Positions 25,168 through 32,953 of a stretch of DNA of 38,443 nucleotides are shown one piece after another. The stretch is from NCBI GenBank assembly GCA_012519655.1, contig JAAYPS010000065.1, positions 1 through 38,443 on the forward strand, written 5' to 3'. This stretch comes from Clostridiaceae bacterium (lineage in GTDB: Bacteria; Bacillota; Clostridia; DSM-8532). Below the pieces are notes generated by a model. The model had not been told where the DNA came from. It saw nothing but the letters and a program-made list of their open reading frames with translations, and ran no database searches. Within the stretch, counting starts at the first letter, position 1. Every line of letters begins with the position of its first letter. The position numbers and the translations under genes were made by a program.

Positions 25168-26196
25168 TTAAAAGTCCTCCAATCGCCATGAGTTACGGTA
25201 CACAAGCTGAACTGTATCAGGTGTTGGAAACTCAATTGGAAGCCATATATATGAGCAGCGTTCGAAATTTTGAGTATTGTGGCGTTCTGCCATATGAATG
25301 AATAGCCCAGGCTTTCCTTCCACAGGAAATACATAAGTGCTCTGTGATTCAAAAGTAGTACCCGTTACGTCATTAACACAGGGATCTCCCATATCTGTCC
25401 ATGGACCCAAGAGACTTTCTGCTCTAAAATACTTCGCAGGATTCGCACTCCATGAGGTAAGACCTGAGGTAAACATGAAATAATATCCATTATGATAAAG
25501 TATAGAAGCAGCTTCCCTCCAGTAGGCCACATCTATCCTTTGATAAACATCTGTAAAAGAAAGATAGTCGTCACTTAGCTTAACAACATGAAGACATCTA
25601 TCGGCATTGGGATCATCCCAGCTACTGCCGGGGCTTACATGCCGATCATAAATAAAATATCCAGAGCCATCTTTGTCTTTATAAACCGTGCAGTCCCGCA
25701 CATAACCATCATGGTCTATAGGACGAGTATAACCGTGCCATTCATATTGGCCATTGACAGTGCTACAGCTTGCAACACCTGCTTCGGCTGTACCAATATC
25801 AAAGCCGTGGTCTCCAGGATATTTTACATAATGGCACCATAATACAAACTTCTTCGTTTTTTCGTTATACACTATCTTGGGGCGTTCAAAACGCATAGGA
25901 CCATATAGAGGATGATCCAGATGGGTTGAACAATGTAAAATCACACCTTCATACGTCCAATTGTACAGATCTTTCGAGCTATACATCACTACTCCAACGT
26001 TTGTTGTTTGACCTCCCTGGCCTAAAGGAGCAGCAGGTAGGGGGCGAAGTGACATACCATACCAGTAGTATGTGTCATCCACATGAATCATGCCACCGTC
26101 GCTTGCATTAATTATATTACCATCAGTATCCATCCACGGTATATATTCGTTAAGCTCACCATTTGTAAATTTATCGTAGACCGTCCTATTACTCAT
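25168..26196 (-). CDS. GH43-like glycoside hydrolase, cytoplasmic
   Basis: Five-bladed beta-propeller glycosidase resembling GH43 enzymes on arabinose-, xylose- or galactose-containing glycans. The N-terminal NASDGGMIHVDDTYYWYG is the blade-one motif, VRDCTVYKDKDG probably carries the pKa-tuning Asp, and WREAASILYHNGYYFMF the acid Glu. At 342 residues there is a catalytic domain only: no signal peptide, dockerin or carbohydrate-binding module. Substrates would be imported oligosaccharides. ATG follows GGAGGG. It stands 59 bp after ispA and before the OLE promoter, a place where other OLE loci have no such gene, so it looks like an insertion. Family is likely, subfamily and substrate unknown. 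Confidence 0.78.
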   Translation of the reverse strand: MSNRTVYDKFTNGELNEYIPWMDTDGNIINASDGGMIHVDDTYYWYGMSLRPLPAAPLGQGGQTTNVGVVMYSSKDLYNWTYEGVILHCSTHLDHPLYGPMRFERPKIVYNEKTKKFVLWCHYVKYPGDHGFDIGTAEAGVASCSTVNGQYEWHGYTRPIDHDGYVRDCTVYKDKDGSGYFIYDRHVSPGSSWDDPNADRCLHVVKLSDDYLSFTDVYQRIDVAYWREAASILYHNGYYFMFTSGLTSWSANPAKYFRAESLLGPWTDMGDPCVNDVTGTTFESQSTYVFPVEGKPGLFIHMAERHNTQNFERCSYIWLPIEFPTPDTVQLVYRNSWRLEDF

Positions 26197-26255
26197 GCTT
26201 TCCCTCCGTTACGTAGTTTCTATGTCTCCTGCAAGAGGATGGGTAATATTTTTAA

Positions 26256-27152
26256 CTAATGTGTACGGTTTGCAATATAGTACGCAATTTCTTTTAAAAA
26301 CCAAGCTCTTTCCCCGAATATATCAATATCATTAATTGCTCTCTGCGTTACTTCGTTGAGCATTGTCTTTGCTCCCTCTAAGCCATATAAGGATACATAT
26401 GTTGTTTTCTTATTCTTCGCATCACTTCCTATGGCTTTACCTAATTCTTCAGTAGTGCTTTCCACATCAAGGATATCATCCTTTATTTGAAATGCTACCC
26501 CTATATTTTCTGAATAATTATTAAGAGCCTTAATATGCTCCGATGATGCGCCTAAACAAATTGCAGGTGCAAGAATGCTGGCTTTTATTAGAGCACCAGT
26601 CTTCTTTTTGTGCATATCCTTAAGTGTGGTTTCAGTAGTTTGCTTTCCTTCAGATTCCATATCAATGACTTGACCTGCGATCATTCCTTGCTTCCCTGCA
26701 GCAGTTGCAACAAAAAGTGAAGCTTCAGCAAACTGTTTTGCATTTTCAGCCGACTGTGTAGCAGATTTCAGTAGTAATTCGAAGGCTTCATTCAGTAATG
26801 CATCTCCTGCGAGGATTGCCATGGCTACACCAAAGACTTTGTGATTAGTCAATTTACCTCTACGATAATCATCATTGTCCATAGCAGGTAGATCATCATG
26901 GATCAATGAATATGTATGGATCATCTCAATAGCAGCAGCAAAAGGCATAACTTCCGAAACGTCTTTTGACATCATTTTTGCAATTGCTAAGGTCAAAACT
27001 GGTCTTATTCTTTTGCCGCCTCCCATAATACTATACCGCATTGCTTCTATTAATTTCTTCTCCGATACATTATCAGAAAGATTGTCAAAATGCTTTAATA
27101 AATAATCATTAACCATAGCTGATAAGGTTATTAACTCTTCCTTGAAATTCAT
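26256..27152 (-). CDS. ispA: Polyprenyl (farnesyl/geranyl) diphosphate synthase
   Basis: Condenses IPP with allylic diphosphates. The first Asp-rich motif DDLPAMD is at residues 86-92, GGGKRIRP is near 44-51, and the second motif is KDDILD. At 298 residues it is typical of IspA. The start ATG is one base after the xseB stop, and its GGAGG ribosome site is formed by the last xseB codons, so translation is coupled. Chain length (C15 or other) cannot be read with certainty. Confidence 0.94.
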   Translation of the reverse strand: MNFKEELITLSAMVNDYLLKHFDNLSDNVSEKKLIEAMRYSIMGGGKRIRPVLTLAIAKMMSKDVSEVMPFAAAIEMIHTYSLIHDDLPAMDNDDYRRGKLTNHKVFGVAMAILAGDALLNEAFELLLKSATQSAENAKQFAEASLFVATAAGKQGMIAGQVIDMESEGKQTTETTLKDMHKKKTGALIKASILAPAICLGASSEHIKALNNYSENIGVAFQIKDDILDVESTTEELGKAIGSDAKNKKTTYVSLYGLEGAKTMLNEVTQRAINDIDIFGERAWFLKEIAYYIANRTH

Positions 27153-27153
27153 T

Positions 27154-27381
27154 TTATTCCTCCAATATCAGTTCTTCTTCTTTACATTCATTACCATCTT
27201 CAACAAGTTGAACTATCTTCTTTTCGATTTCATCAAGTTTTTTTGTGCAATAAGCGGATAATGATACACCTTTTTGAAAAAGCTCAAGCGATTTTTCTAA
27301 GGGAATATCCCCCTTTTCAAGAAGTTGAACAATCTCATTTAATTGCTTAACTGCATCCTCATAATTCATATTCTCTTCCAT
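27154..27381 (-). CDS. xseB: Exonuclease VII small subunit
   Basis: Small helical subunit that assembles along the XseA coiled coil. About 75 residues: NYEDAVKQLNEIVQLLEKG, then IPLEKSLELFQKGVSL, the family pattern. The frame reaches back to an ATG at 27405, but GAGGGAG lies between the two and serves the ATG at 27381 (6-nt spacing), which is the start. It lies between xseA and ispA. Confidence 0.94.
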   Translation of the reverse strand: MEENMNYEDAVKQLNEIVQLLEKGDIPLEKSLELFQKGVSLSAYCTKKLDEIEKKIVQLVEDGNECKEEELILEE

Positions 27382-27428
27382 ATTTATCTCCCTCAAAAAA
27401 CACATTTATTCTATAATTTTACCACTTA

Positions 27429-28625
27429 TTAAGCCTGGCGTTCAGCTACACATCTGACCTTACCATCTATGAAAGTGATATCCACCTCATCCCCATTATT
27501 TATCTGTGTAATTGATTTAATAATACTTCCATCATGTTTTGTAGTTATACTATAGCCCCTGGATAATACGGTTAACGGGCTAAGCACATCTAACTTTCCA
27601 CATATAACCGAAAGTGTACTTTTTTCTTTTTCTATATTTTTTTTCATTGAGTCTGTAATGCTTTTTTTAGCAATCTCTAAATCCATTTTCTTTTGATTGA
27701 TTTTATCTAAGGGATGTCGCAATGAAGGACTCATCATCATTTGTTCTAAATACATTCTCTCACTTTTTATTCTATTTGAAAGAGCCTTTTTTAGGCGCAA
27801 CTGTAAATCCATAGTGTTTTTTATAAGCATTTCTTTTTCGGGAATAACTAGCTCGGCAGCAGCTGAAGGCGTTGGAGCCCTAAGATCTGCAACGAAATCT
27901 GATACTGTAAAATCAGTTTCATGGCCAACAGCCGATATAACAGGTATGTTGGATTTAAAAATACTTCTTGCAACAATTTCTTCATTAAATGGCCATAATT
28001 CTTCAATGGAGCCACCACCGCGAGCAATAATTATTACATCAACTGCATTATGGCGATTAATAAAGTCCAATGCATAGGCAATTTGTCCAGCTGCATCTTC
28101 TCCCTGAACTTTGACAGGAAATAGTTTTAATATGGTATTAGGAAATCTTCTGAATAAAACATTCATAATATCTTTTATTACTGCACCTGTAGGTGAAGTA
28201 ACAACACCTATACTTTGTGGAAGATAAGGGATTTTCTTTTTTATATCTGTTCTAAACAAGCCTTCTTTATCAAGCTTTTGCTTTAGTTGTTCATATGCGA
28301 GATAAAGATTGCCAAGACCCGCAGGTTCAATACTCTCAGGATAAAGTTGATACGAACCTCCTGCCTCGTAAATTGATACATAGCCTCTTATTATCACCTT
28401 TAGACCATCTTCAAGTTTAAACTTAAGTCTTCTATTCTGAGACCTAAACATGACGCATTTAATAACACTTGATTCATCTTTAAGAGTAAAATACATATGC
28501 CCAGACGAATGTAACTTAAAATTTGAAATTTCACCGGTTACATATACATTTGATAGTATATTATCATAGGAAAAAAGCCTTTTTATATACATTGTGAGTT
28601 GACTTACGCTAATAACTTCCTGCAC
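27429..28625 (-). CDS. xseA: Exonuclease VII large subunit
   Basis: Processive single-strand exonuclease subunit. The N-terminal OB fold (about 1-100) is followed by the catalytic domain with TSPTGAVIKDI, IIARGGGSIEELWPFNEE and SAVGHETDFTVSDFVAD, then a coiled-coil region and a C-terminal segment (SRGYSI). At 398 residues it is typical. The start is GTG at 28625, eight bases after AAAGGAG. Its ribosome site overlaps the end of nusB, whose stop is 2 bp away. Confidence 0.96.
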   Translation of the reverse strand: MQEVISVSQLTMYIKRLFSYDNILSNVYVTGEISNFKLHSSGHMYFTLKDESSVIKCVMFRSQNRRLKFKLEDGLKVIIRGYVSIYEAGGSYQLYPESIEPAGLGNLYLAYEQLKQKLDKEGLFRTDIKKKIPYLPQSIGVVTSPTGAVIKDIMNVLFRRFPNTILKLFPVKVQGEDAAGQIAYALDFINRHNAVDVIIIARGGGSIEELWPFNEEIVARSIFKSNIPVISAVGHETDFTVSDFVADLRAPTPSAAAELVIPEKEMLIKNTMDLQLRLKKALSNRIKSERMYLEQMMMSPSLRHPLDKINQKKMDLEIAKKSITDSMKKNIEKEKSTLSVICGKLDVLSPLTVLSRGYSITTKHDGSIIKSITQINNGDEVDITFIDGKVRCVAERQA

Positions 28626-28627
28626 TG

Positions 28628-29056
28628 CTAATTCTCCTTTATGGGCTCAATACTTTTGAGTACTTTGCCTAATACACCGTTTATAAAGCTTCCTGATTGA
28701 TCAGTACTATATTTCTTTGCTAATTCTACGGCTTCGTTAATAGTAACATTAAAGGGAATGTCGTCACGGTATATTAACTCATATATGGCAAGACGTATTA
28801 TGGCAATATCAACTTTGGGCATTCTTTCTAGACTCCAGCCTTTTGCATGAGCTTTAATTAATTCATCAATCTCTTTTTCATTAGTTCTAACACCATGGAT
28901 AATATCAAGAAAGAAAGCTCTTTCCAAATTACCCACATCATCCATTTCGCTAATAAATACTTCTATCTGCTCATCTACATCATCATCCCTGAGTTGGAAC
29001 TGGTATAAAAGTTTCATTGCATTCTCTCGGGAAATTCTTCTACTCAATTCATCCAC
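28628..29056 (-). CDS. nusB: Transcription antitermination factor NusB
   Basis: All-helical boxA-binding protein used in rRNA antitermination. The N terminus RRISRENAMKLLYQFQL and the C-terminal NEAVELAKKYSTDQSGSFINGVLGK are characteristic. At 142 residues it is normal. It is the first gene of the long minus-strand cluster, behind a near-consensus promoter at 29102-29130. It ends just before xseA; folD, often found between them elsewhere, is absent. Confidence 0.95.
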   Translation of the reverse strand: MDELSRRISRENAMKLLYQFQLRDDDVDEQIEVFISEMDDVGNLERAFFLDIIHGVRTNEKEIDELIKAHAKGWSLERMPKVDIAIIRLAIYELIYRDDIPFNVTINEAVELAKKYSTDQSGSFINGVLGKVLKSIEPIKEN

Positions 29057-29101
29057 CCTACCTTACAGTTGTTAAATTATTAAGAATGCTTGTTTTCCAT
29101 T

Positions 29102-29130
29102 ATTATATACACCCGTTCATAAAGCTGCAA
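29102..29130 (-). promoter_or_regulatory. Promoter of the nusB-xseA-xseB-ispA unit
   Basis: TTGCAG (29125-29130) and TATAAT (29102-29107) on the minus strand, spacer 17 bp, about 45 bp before the nusB start. It diverges from the plus-strand promoter at 29152-29180. Confidence 0.75.
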
Positions 29131-29151
29131 GGGCTAAGTTGTAATATTACA

Positions 29152-29180
29152 TTGCGATTAAAATAAATATATTATATAAT
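29152..29180 (+). promoter_or_regulatory. Promoter of the zinc-ribbon/CD225 gene
   Basis: TTGCGA (29152-29157) and TATAAT (29175-29180), spacer 17 bp. The start near 29187 gives a leader of about 87 nt in which nothing else was recognised. Confidence 0.6.
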
Positions 29181-29273
29181 GAACCTTGAACTTAACACAA
29201 AACTTTACTTAATATTCCGGTTAATGGTAGTTACATTGTACTGGAACTATATTAATTTTAGGGAGGATTTATT

Positions 29274-29825
29274 ATGTATTGTCCAAAATGCGGACAGGAA
29301 GTCGGAGATTATACTCAGATTTGCCCGTCTTGTGGTGAGTTGCTCGACAATGACTCAGTAGCCGAGCAAAACCAAAACGTAAGTCAGACTCAAGAGCAAA
29401 ATCAATATCCGGGTCAAGACCAAAGTCAATATCAGTACTCAGATCAGAACCAGTATCAAAATCAATATCAAAATTACGCTCCCGAGCCGCCTGTAGATAA
29501 AATACCCGATTATAAAGTGCAATCAATATTGCTTATAGTTTTTAGCTCTGTTTTATGCTGTGTTACATGTCTTTCTCTTATTGCGTTACCGTTTGCTATA
29601 GTAGCTCTTGTAAATTCTAATAAAATTGCAGGCCATATAGCAGCAGGTAATTATGATCTAGCTCTAAAAGCATCAGCAGATACGAAGAAATGGTGCTGGG
29701 TAAGTTTTGGAATATTATTAGCTACCGTTGTAATTGGTATCGTATTAAGTATTGTTATGCTTAGTAGCGGCTTTTACAATGAATTTATGAATGAATTTTT
29801 GAATCAATATGAGTATTATTACTAA
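29274..29825 (+). CDS. Zinc-ribbon membrane protein with Gln/Asn/Tyr-rich linker and CD225-like domain
   Basis: Residues 1-24 form a zinc ribbon with cysteines at 3, 6, 17 and 20. Residues 28-68 are a low-complexity linker of Gln, Asn, Tyr and Ser in short QYQNQ-like repeats. Residues 79-165 hold two membrane segments with ALPFAIVALVNSNKIAGHIAAGNYDLALKAS broken by conserved small residues, the pattern of the CD225/dispanin fold, and AxxxTKKWC before the second helix. The C terminus is EYYY. ATG follows GGGAGG. It overlaps the next gene by 17 bp. Such proteins are common in Clostridia but their function is not known to me. Confidence 0.75.
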   Translation: MYCPKCGQEVGDYTQICPSCGELLDNDSVAEQNQNVSQTQEQNQYPGQDQSQYQYSDQNQYQNQYQNYAPEPPVDKIPDYKVQSILLIVFSSVLCCVTCLSLIALPFAIVALVNSNKIAGHIAAGNYDLALKASADTKKWCWVSFGILLATVVIGIVLSIVMLSSGFYNEFMNEFLNQYEYYY

Positions 29826-30297
29826 TAGACATAGTAAATTAAAAAAGTGGTTAAAAAAATGGCTTGCTTTCTTGAGTAAGCCATTTATCCGTATAATTCT
29901 GTTGGTTGTTACCTGTTTGATGATTTTTCTCGCATGTATATTACTCTATAATGTTGATCCATCTAAAAGGCCCCTTACGCCTCCCTGTTCGCTACGCTAT
30001 TTCACTGGTCTTTATTGCCCTGGCTGTGGGATGACACGAGCTTTGCATGCAGCTTTTCATCTAAGATTTATAGATGCCTTCTCATACAATCTCCTATGGC
30101 CTCTAATTGTCTTATTCATATTAGGATCATTCTATATATGGTTCTTTTTCCTACTTACAGGTAAAGACCCATTTATAGCTGTAAATTCATTTTTTAAAAA
30201 GCATTCTTACACCGGATGGGTAGCCGTTATAGTGCTATTTACCTTTTGGGTTTTAAGGAACATTCCCATATATCCTTTTACTCTGCTTGCTCCTTGA
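29809..30297 (+). CDS. DUF2752 membrane protein
   Basis: A 162-residue protein with about three membrane segments and the DUF2752 hallmark LYCPGCGMTRALHAAFH (about residues 68-84). A basic N terminus precedes the first membrane helix. The ATG lies inside the end of the CD225-like gene (17-bp overlap) and has no ribosome site of its own, so it is probably translated by coupling. Pairing of DUF2752 with a zinc-ribbon/CD225 protein hints at a shared membrane role, but none is established. Confidence 0.8.
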   Translation: MSIITNRHSKLKKWLKKWLAFLSKPFIRIILLVVTCLMIFLACILLYNVDPSKRPLTPPCSLRYFTGLYCPGCGMTRALHAAFHLRFIDAFSYNLLWPLIVLFILGSFYIWFFFLLTGKDPFIAVNSFFKKHSYTGWVAVIVLFTFWVLRNIPIYPFTLLAP

Positions 30298-30368
30298 GCA
30301 ATTATATTACCCTTTTGTTTTATAATAGTTCTTAAGAGTATCTTGCTTATTACCATGAATCTCATTCG

Positions 30369-30758
30369 TTATACGCTAACAAACAGGTCCATAATAGTAA
30401 AACCTGCAATCGACATAGCCACAACATATGCAATTAGAAGGATTATAACCCAAAGTAGTGATGCCCGTGAAAGATTTCTCCGATGAATATTTCCTTTTGA
30501 TGAAAAAGCCCAAACTGCCATAAAAATAATGTTGACTATAGGTATAAGAAAAACTAATATAGTTAACATCCAATCTCCAACACCTAAAACTTTTAGTTCT
30601 TTCTCAGAGGCAGTACTATTTGCTTTATCTTTTTTCATCTCAGGTTTGATTGTTTCTTGACAAATTTGACTTACTTGCTCTTCTTTGTTGTCCTCAGCTA
30701 ACTCTAACTCAAGCCGGGTATCCAACAAACTGTCATTATCATTTTTATCTCTATTCAC
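30369..30758 (-). CDS. Small membrane protein with acidic N-terminal tail, unknown function
   Basis: A 129-residue protein. Residues 1-60 are charged and polar; two hydrophobic helices follow at about 64-84 and 101-123, separated by a basic loop (SSKGNIHRRNLSRAS). The start is GTG, seven bases after GGGGG, a site that overlaps the stop of the upstream gene (11 bp apart), so the two are coupled. No family was recognised. The 70 bp to the converging DUF2752 gene holds no clear terminator. Confidence 0.65.
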   Translation of the reverse strand: MNRDKNDNDSLLDTRLELELAEDNKEEQVSQICQETIKPEMKKDKANSTASEKELKVLGVGDWMLTILVFLIPIVNIIFMAVWAFSSKGNIHRRNLSRASLLWVIILLIAYVVAMSIAGFTIMDLFVSV

Positions 30759-30769
30759 TTCTCTACCCC

Positions 30770-31528
30770 CTATATTTTTCCTAAAAGCGGAATGAGTCCG
30801 CCATAGTCGTGCAGTTGATTATCTCCAAGATTTATCCATTCAACATTATATTTATGTAAAAACTCCTTAATTTCATCTTTGCTATCAATAGCATCAATAC
30901 TCCCTGAAAAAGCCAGAGTGTTTTTGCCTATAAACCCCGCAGTTCCTCCAATAAATCCATAGTTTAGTCCAGATAAAACTATATTTCTCTGAGGAGGCAA
31001 TTTCAACACATCAAATCCCTCAAGGCGTGCAGCCTTTTCAATTGAAGGATCATCAGTAATAATGCTTTTATTTGTTATCGGCAACACTGAACACTTTGTA
31101 TAACCTTGATTTACATGTACTAAGCGTATCTTGAGACGAGATAGCAACCCTACAATTACAGGATCGGTATACTTCGTATTATGGAATGCTACATCTCCAA
31201 CTATTGCAACATTATAAGGTATATCTAAAGGATAATGCTTGTTAAGTATTGACGCTCCTTTATATACACGGAAACCATAATCTTTGAGTTGCTGATAAAA
31301 ATACTCAGGCATTTGAGGTTGACAAACTATTATATCTTCAAATATATGGGTTATTTGCATGTCCACATGTGCCGAAACAGGCTCACTTAAGCCATTAAAG
31401 CAAGGTATTTCTAACAAGTTTATCCCATAACTTTGTAAATTGTTTTTCATCTTAATTTCCATTCGTTCATCAATTGCCAGTAGATAAACTTCCAACTCAG
31501 GAAACAAAGTTTGCTTTATAAAAACCAA
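30770..31528 (-). CDS. DUF6873-like protein, possible guanidino-modifying-enzyme fold
   Basis: A 252-residue soluble protein. Internal repeats of the form NVAIVGDVAFHN, KCSVLPITNKSIITDDPSI and GFIGGTAGFIG, ending with INLGDNQLHDYGGLIPL, recall a propeller-like guanidino-modifying-enzyme fold, and I associate it with the clostridial DUF6873 family from memory. Catalytic activity is unproven: no clear Cys-His-Asp/Glu set can be assigned. The start is TTG at 31528, after GAAAGGTG. It overlaps functionally with the small membrane-protein gene after it. Confidence 0.6.
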   Translation of the reverse strand: MVFIKQTLFPELEVYLLAIDERMEIKMKNNLQSYGINLLEIPCFNGLSEPVSAHVDMQITHIFEDIIVCQPQMPEYFYQQLKDYGFRVYKGASILNKHYPLDIPYNVAIVGDVAFHNTKYTDPVIVGLLSRLKIRLVHVNQGYTKCSVLPITNKSIITDDPSIEKAARLEGFDVLKLPPQRNIVLSGLNYGFIGGTAGFIGKNTLAFSGSIDAIDSKDEIKEFLHKYNVEWINLGDNQLHDYGGLIPLLGKI

Positions 31529-31614
31529 AATTCACACCTTTCTGCTATTTGACATATAATATTTACAGCCAGAGGTTTTTAGGATCCGAAACCTTTAGGC
31601 TTTATAAATAGAGC

Positions 31615-31636
31615 GCCGCATCCTCCTGGGTGCGGC
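31615..31636 (-). terminator. Terminator-like hairpin after the PC4-like gene
   Basis: GCCGCA and TGCGGC arms (6 bp, plus inner CC/GG) on the minus strand begin three bases past the stop codon and are followed by GCTCTATTTATAAAG. The T-tract is weak. Confidence 0.6.
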
Positions 31637-31638
31637 AT

Positions 31639-31866
31639 TCATTCCCCTACTTTTTCAAGTATACTACGTAATTGCGAAAGGCTATCCATAGGTATTGCCA
31701 AACCTTTTTGACTTGGTTTATAGACATCTTCATCTGAATCATACCAAAATGTTCTTATATCAATGTATTCTCTGCCACCTTTAGATACATGCTTTATATG
31801 TATTTCTTCGCGGGTGTTTTTTGTTATTTTCCCAAGCAAATCCTCTTTATCCCAAAATGAAGCCAT
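31639..31866 (-). CDS. PC4/YdbC-family single-strand DNA-binding protein
   Basis: A 75-residue protein resembling B. subtilis YdbC and the eukaryotic coactivator PC4. The order is ITKNTREEIHIKHVSKGG, then EYIDIRTFWYD, then KGLAIPMDSLSQLRSILE. These give beta strands followed by the C-terminal helix typical of the fold, which dimerises and binds single-stranded nucleic acid. The frame extends to 31893, but the ATG at 31866 is placed after AAAGAGGT with normal spacing. Its cellular role is not well defined. Confidence 0.82.
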   Translation of the reverse strand: MASFWDKEDLLGKITKNTREEIHIKHVSKGGREYIDIRTFWYDSDEDVYKPSQKGLAIPMDSLSQLRSILEKVGE

Positions 31867-31920
31867 TGTATTACCTCTTTCCTTGTAGTGCATATAAAAA
31901 TATTGACTATCTTTGTATGT

Positions 31921-31950
31921 ATTATATCACAGCAAAACTTATCGCCGCAA
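31921..31950 (-). promoter_or_regulatory. Candidate promoter of the PC4-like gene
   Basis: TATAAT (31921-31926) and TTGCGG (31945-31950) on the minus strand with an 18-bp spacer, 55 bp before the start codon. Confidence 0.55.
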
Positions 31951-32035
31951 TAAACTATTTAATTGAAGAAGAGCCAGGAAAAATTAGTTGTCGATTTCTT
32001 AATAATATTTTGTGCAAATTAGGAGAAAATAATTT

Positions 32036-32065
32036 TGAAATTGTTAAAATTTATCCTTTATAAAT
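32036..32065 (+). promoter_or_regulatory. Candidate promoter of the DUF378 gene
   Basis: TTGAAA (32036-32041) and TATAAA (32060-32065), spacer 18 bp. The transcript would start near 32072 and carry a leader of about 140 nt holding both hairpins at 32110-32185. Confidence 0.45.
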
Positions 32066-32109
32066 GTTACCTAGTATTTTTAATGCAATGAAGGTCATAC
32101 TAAATGCAA

Positions 32110-32185
32110 GATCCTATTTAGAAGTAATTTTTTTACGTTATTAGGATCAAAAAGGTTTCCGGCTGTTAAGCAGCACAGAACCTTT
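32110..32185 (+). promoter_or_regulatory. Two tandem hairpins in the DUF378 leader
   Basis: GATCCTA (32110-32116) pairs with TAGGATC (32142-32148). Three bases later AAAGGTT (32151-32157) pairs with AACCTTT (32179-32185), with an inner GCTG/CAGC stem. They end 25 bases before the start codon of a short membrane protein. No known riboswitch or leader class was recognised. With the two flanking promoters these account for the 344-bp gap. Confidence 0.5.
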
Positions 32186-32210
32186 ACACTCTAGTAAAGG
32201 AGTTGTCATT

Positions 32211-32420
32211 ATGAGAACACCTATTGACAGATTGGCAGTCCTACTCATGATTGTGGGAGCATTAAACTGGCTGATGGTCGGGCTTTTTGGATTAGATTTA
32301 GTAGCCAGCATTTTCGGTGGCGCCGAAGCATTAGGTAGCCGAATCATTTATTCACTGGTAGGAATAGCTGGAATTTATAGTATCAGTCTTTTGTTCAGGG
32401 AAGCTCCTGTAAATGAGTGA
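32211..32420 (+). CDS. DUF378 (YuzA-like) small membrane protein
   Basis: A 69-residue protein with two membrane helices. IDRLAVLLMIVGALNWLMVG and LFGLDLVASIFGG, then SRIIYSLVGIAGIYSI, match the DUF378 pattern closely (GALNW and GxxGxY). ATG follows AAAGGAG by 8 nt. Function is unknown in this family. It is preceded by a structured leader and stands alone. Confidence 0.88.
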   Translation: MRTPIDRLAVLLMIVGALNWLMVGLFGLDLVASIFGGAEALGSRIIYSLVGIAGIYSISLLFREAPVNE

Positions 32421-32518
32421 AAACCCGGCTTTCCATCCACTCCCGCAATTAACCTTTAGGAGTTAAACCTCCTTTGTGATAAGGAAAGGGATCCCCCTAA
32501 TACCTTATTGCTGGCATT

Positions 32519-32538
32519 GGCGCATCACAAAATGCGCC
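32519..32538 (+). terminator. Hairpin downstream of DUF378, weak terminator
   Basis: A perfect 7-bp stem GGCGCAT/ATGCGCC with a 6-nt loop is followed on the plus strand by TTTCTG. A smaller AGGAG/CTCCT hairpin lies about 55 bases upstream of it. The T-tract is short. Otherwise nothing was seen between DUF378 and the 55-codon gene. Confidence 0.45.
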
Positions 32539-32597
32539 TTTCTGCCATACATATGCGGTACTTTACTGTTCTAAGGAGCAAAATAAATAGTGTATCC

Positions 32598-32765
32598 TCA
32601 CACCACTTGACTAATAGGAATTGTTTCAAGATTAATGGTTAATAAAAGCCTTTCTTTGTAATCAAATTCTATTTTCTCAACTTTCAATTCTAAAGGCTTT
32701 AAAACTTCATTAATTTCATGTTTAATTTTACTCTCCATAACATCAACAACCACTGTTTTTTCCAT
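32598..32765 (-). CDS. 55-residue protein of unknown function
   Basis: A short frame on the minus strand: ATG at 32765, stop TGA at 32598-32600. GAGGGG lies 5 nt before the start. The product is rich in Lys, Glu, Val and Ile, with an alternating pattern (MEKTVVVDVMESKIKHEIN, then VEKIEFDYKERLLLTINLE) that suggests one helix and a beta hairpin. No Cys, Trp or Gly is present. It lies between DUF378 and motB, on the motB strand, about 80 bp beyond the motB terminator. No family was recognised. Composition and ribosome site argue that it is real. Confidence 0.6.
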   Translation of the reverse strand: MEKTVVVDVMESKIKHEINEVLKPLELKVEKIEFDYKERLLLTINLETIPISQVV

Positions 32766-32843
32766 AGACACCCCTCAATGCATCGTGGAAATAATTACTA
32801 AAATAGTTTTATTGATTTTATATTATTTCCCTGAAAAATAAAA

Positions 32844-32867
32844 GACTTCCTGATTAGATAGGAAGTC
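32844..32867 (-). terminator. Terminator after motB
   Basis: A perfect 8-bp stem GACTTCCT/AGGAAGTC with an 8-nt loop is followed on the minus strand by TTTTATTTTTC. It closes the motA-motB unit. Confidence 0.9.
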
Positions 32868-32953
32868 CCGGTTATAGAGGGCTAATATTTTAACTTACTT
32901 GAGTACAAATTTTTTGATGTTACGATGTTACTTGTTATAAATTGGTCTTTTAT

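Noticed and set aside
29272-29526. Minus-strand 84-codon frame rich in Asp, Phe and Leu
   Set aside because: It is the antisense shadow of the Gln/Tyr-rich linker of the zinc-ribbon/CD225 protein and has no ribosome site.
31821-32063. Plus-strand 80-codon frame
   Set aside because: It starts within the PC4-like gene in antisense, has no ribosome site, and runs across two promoter candidates.
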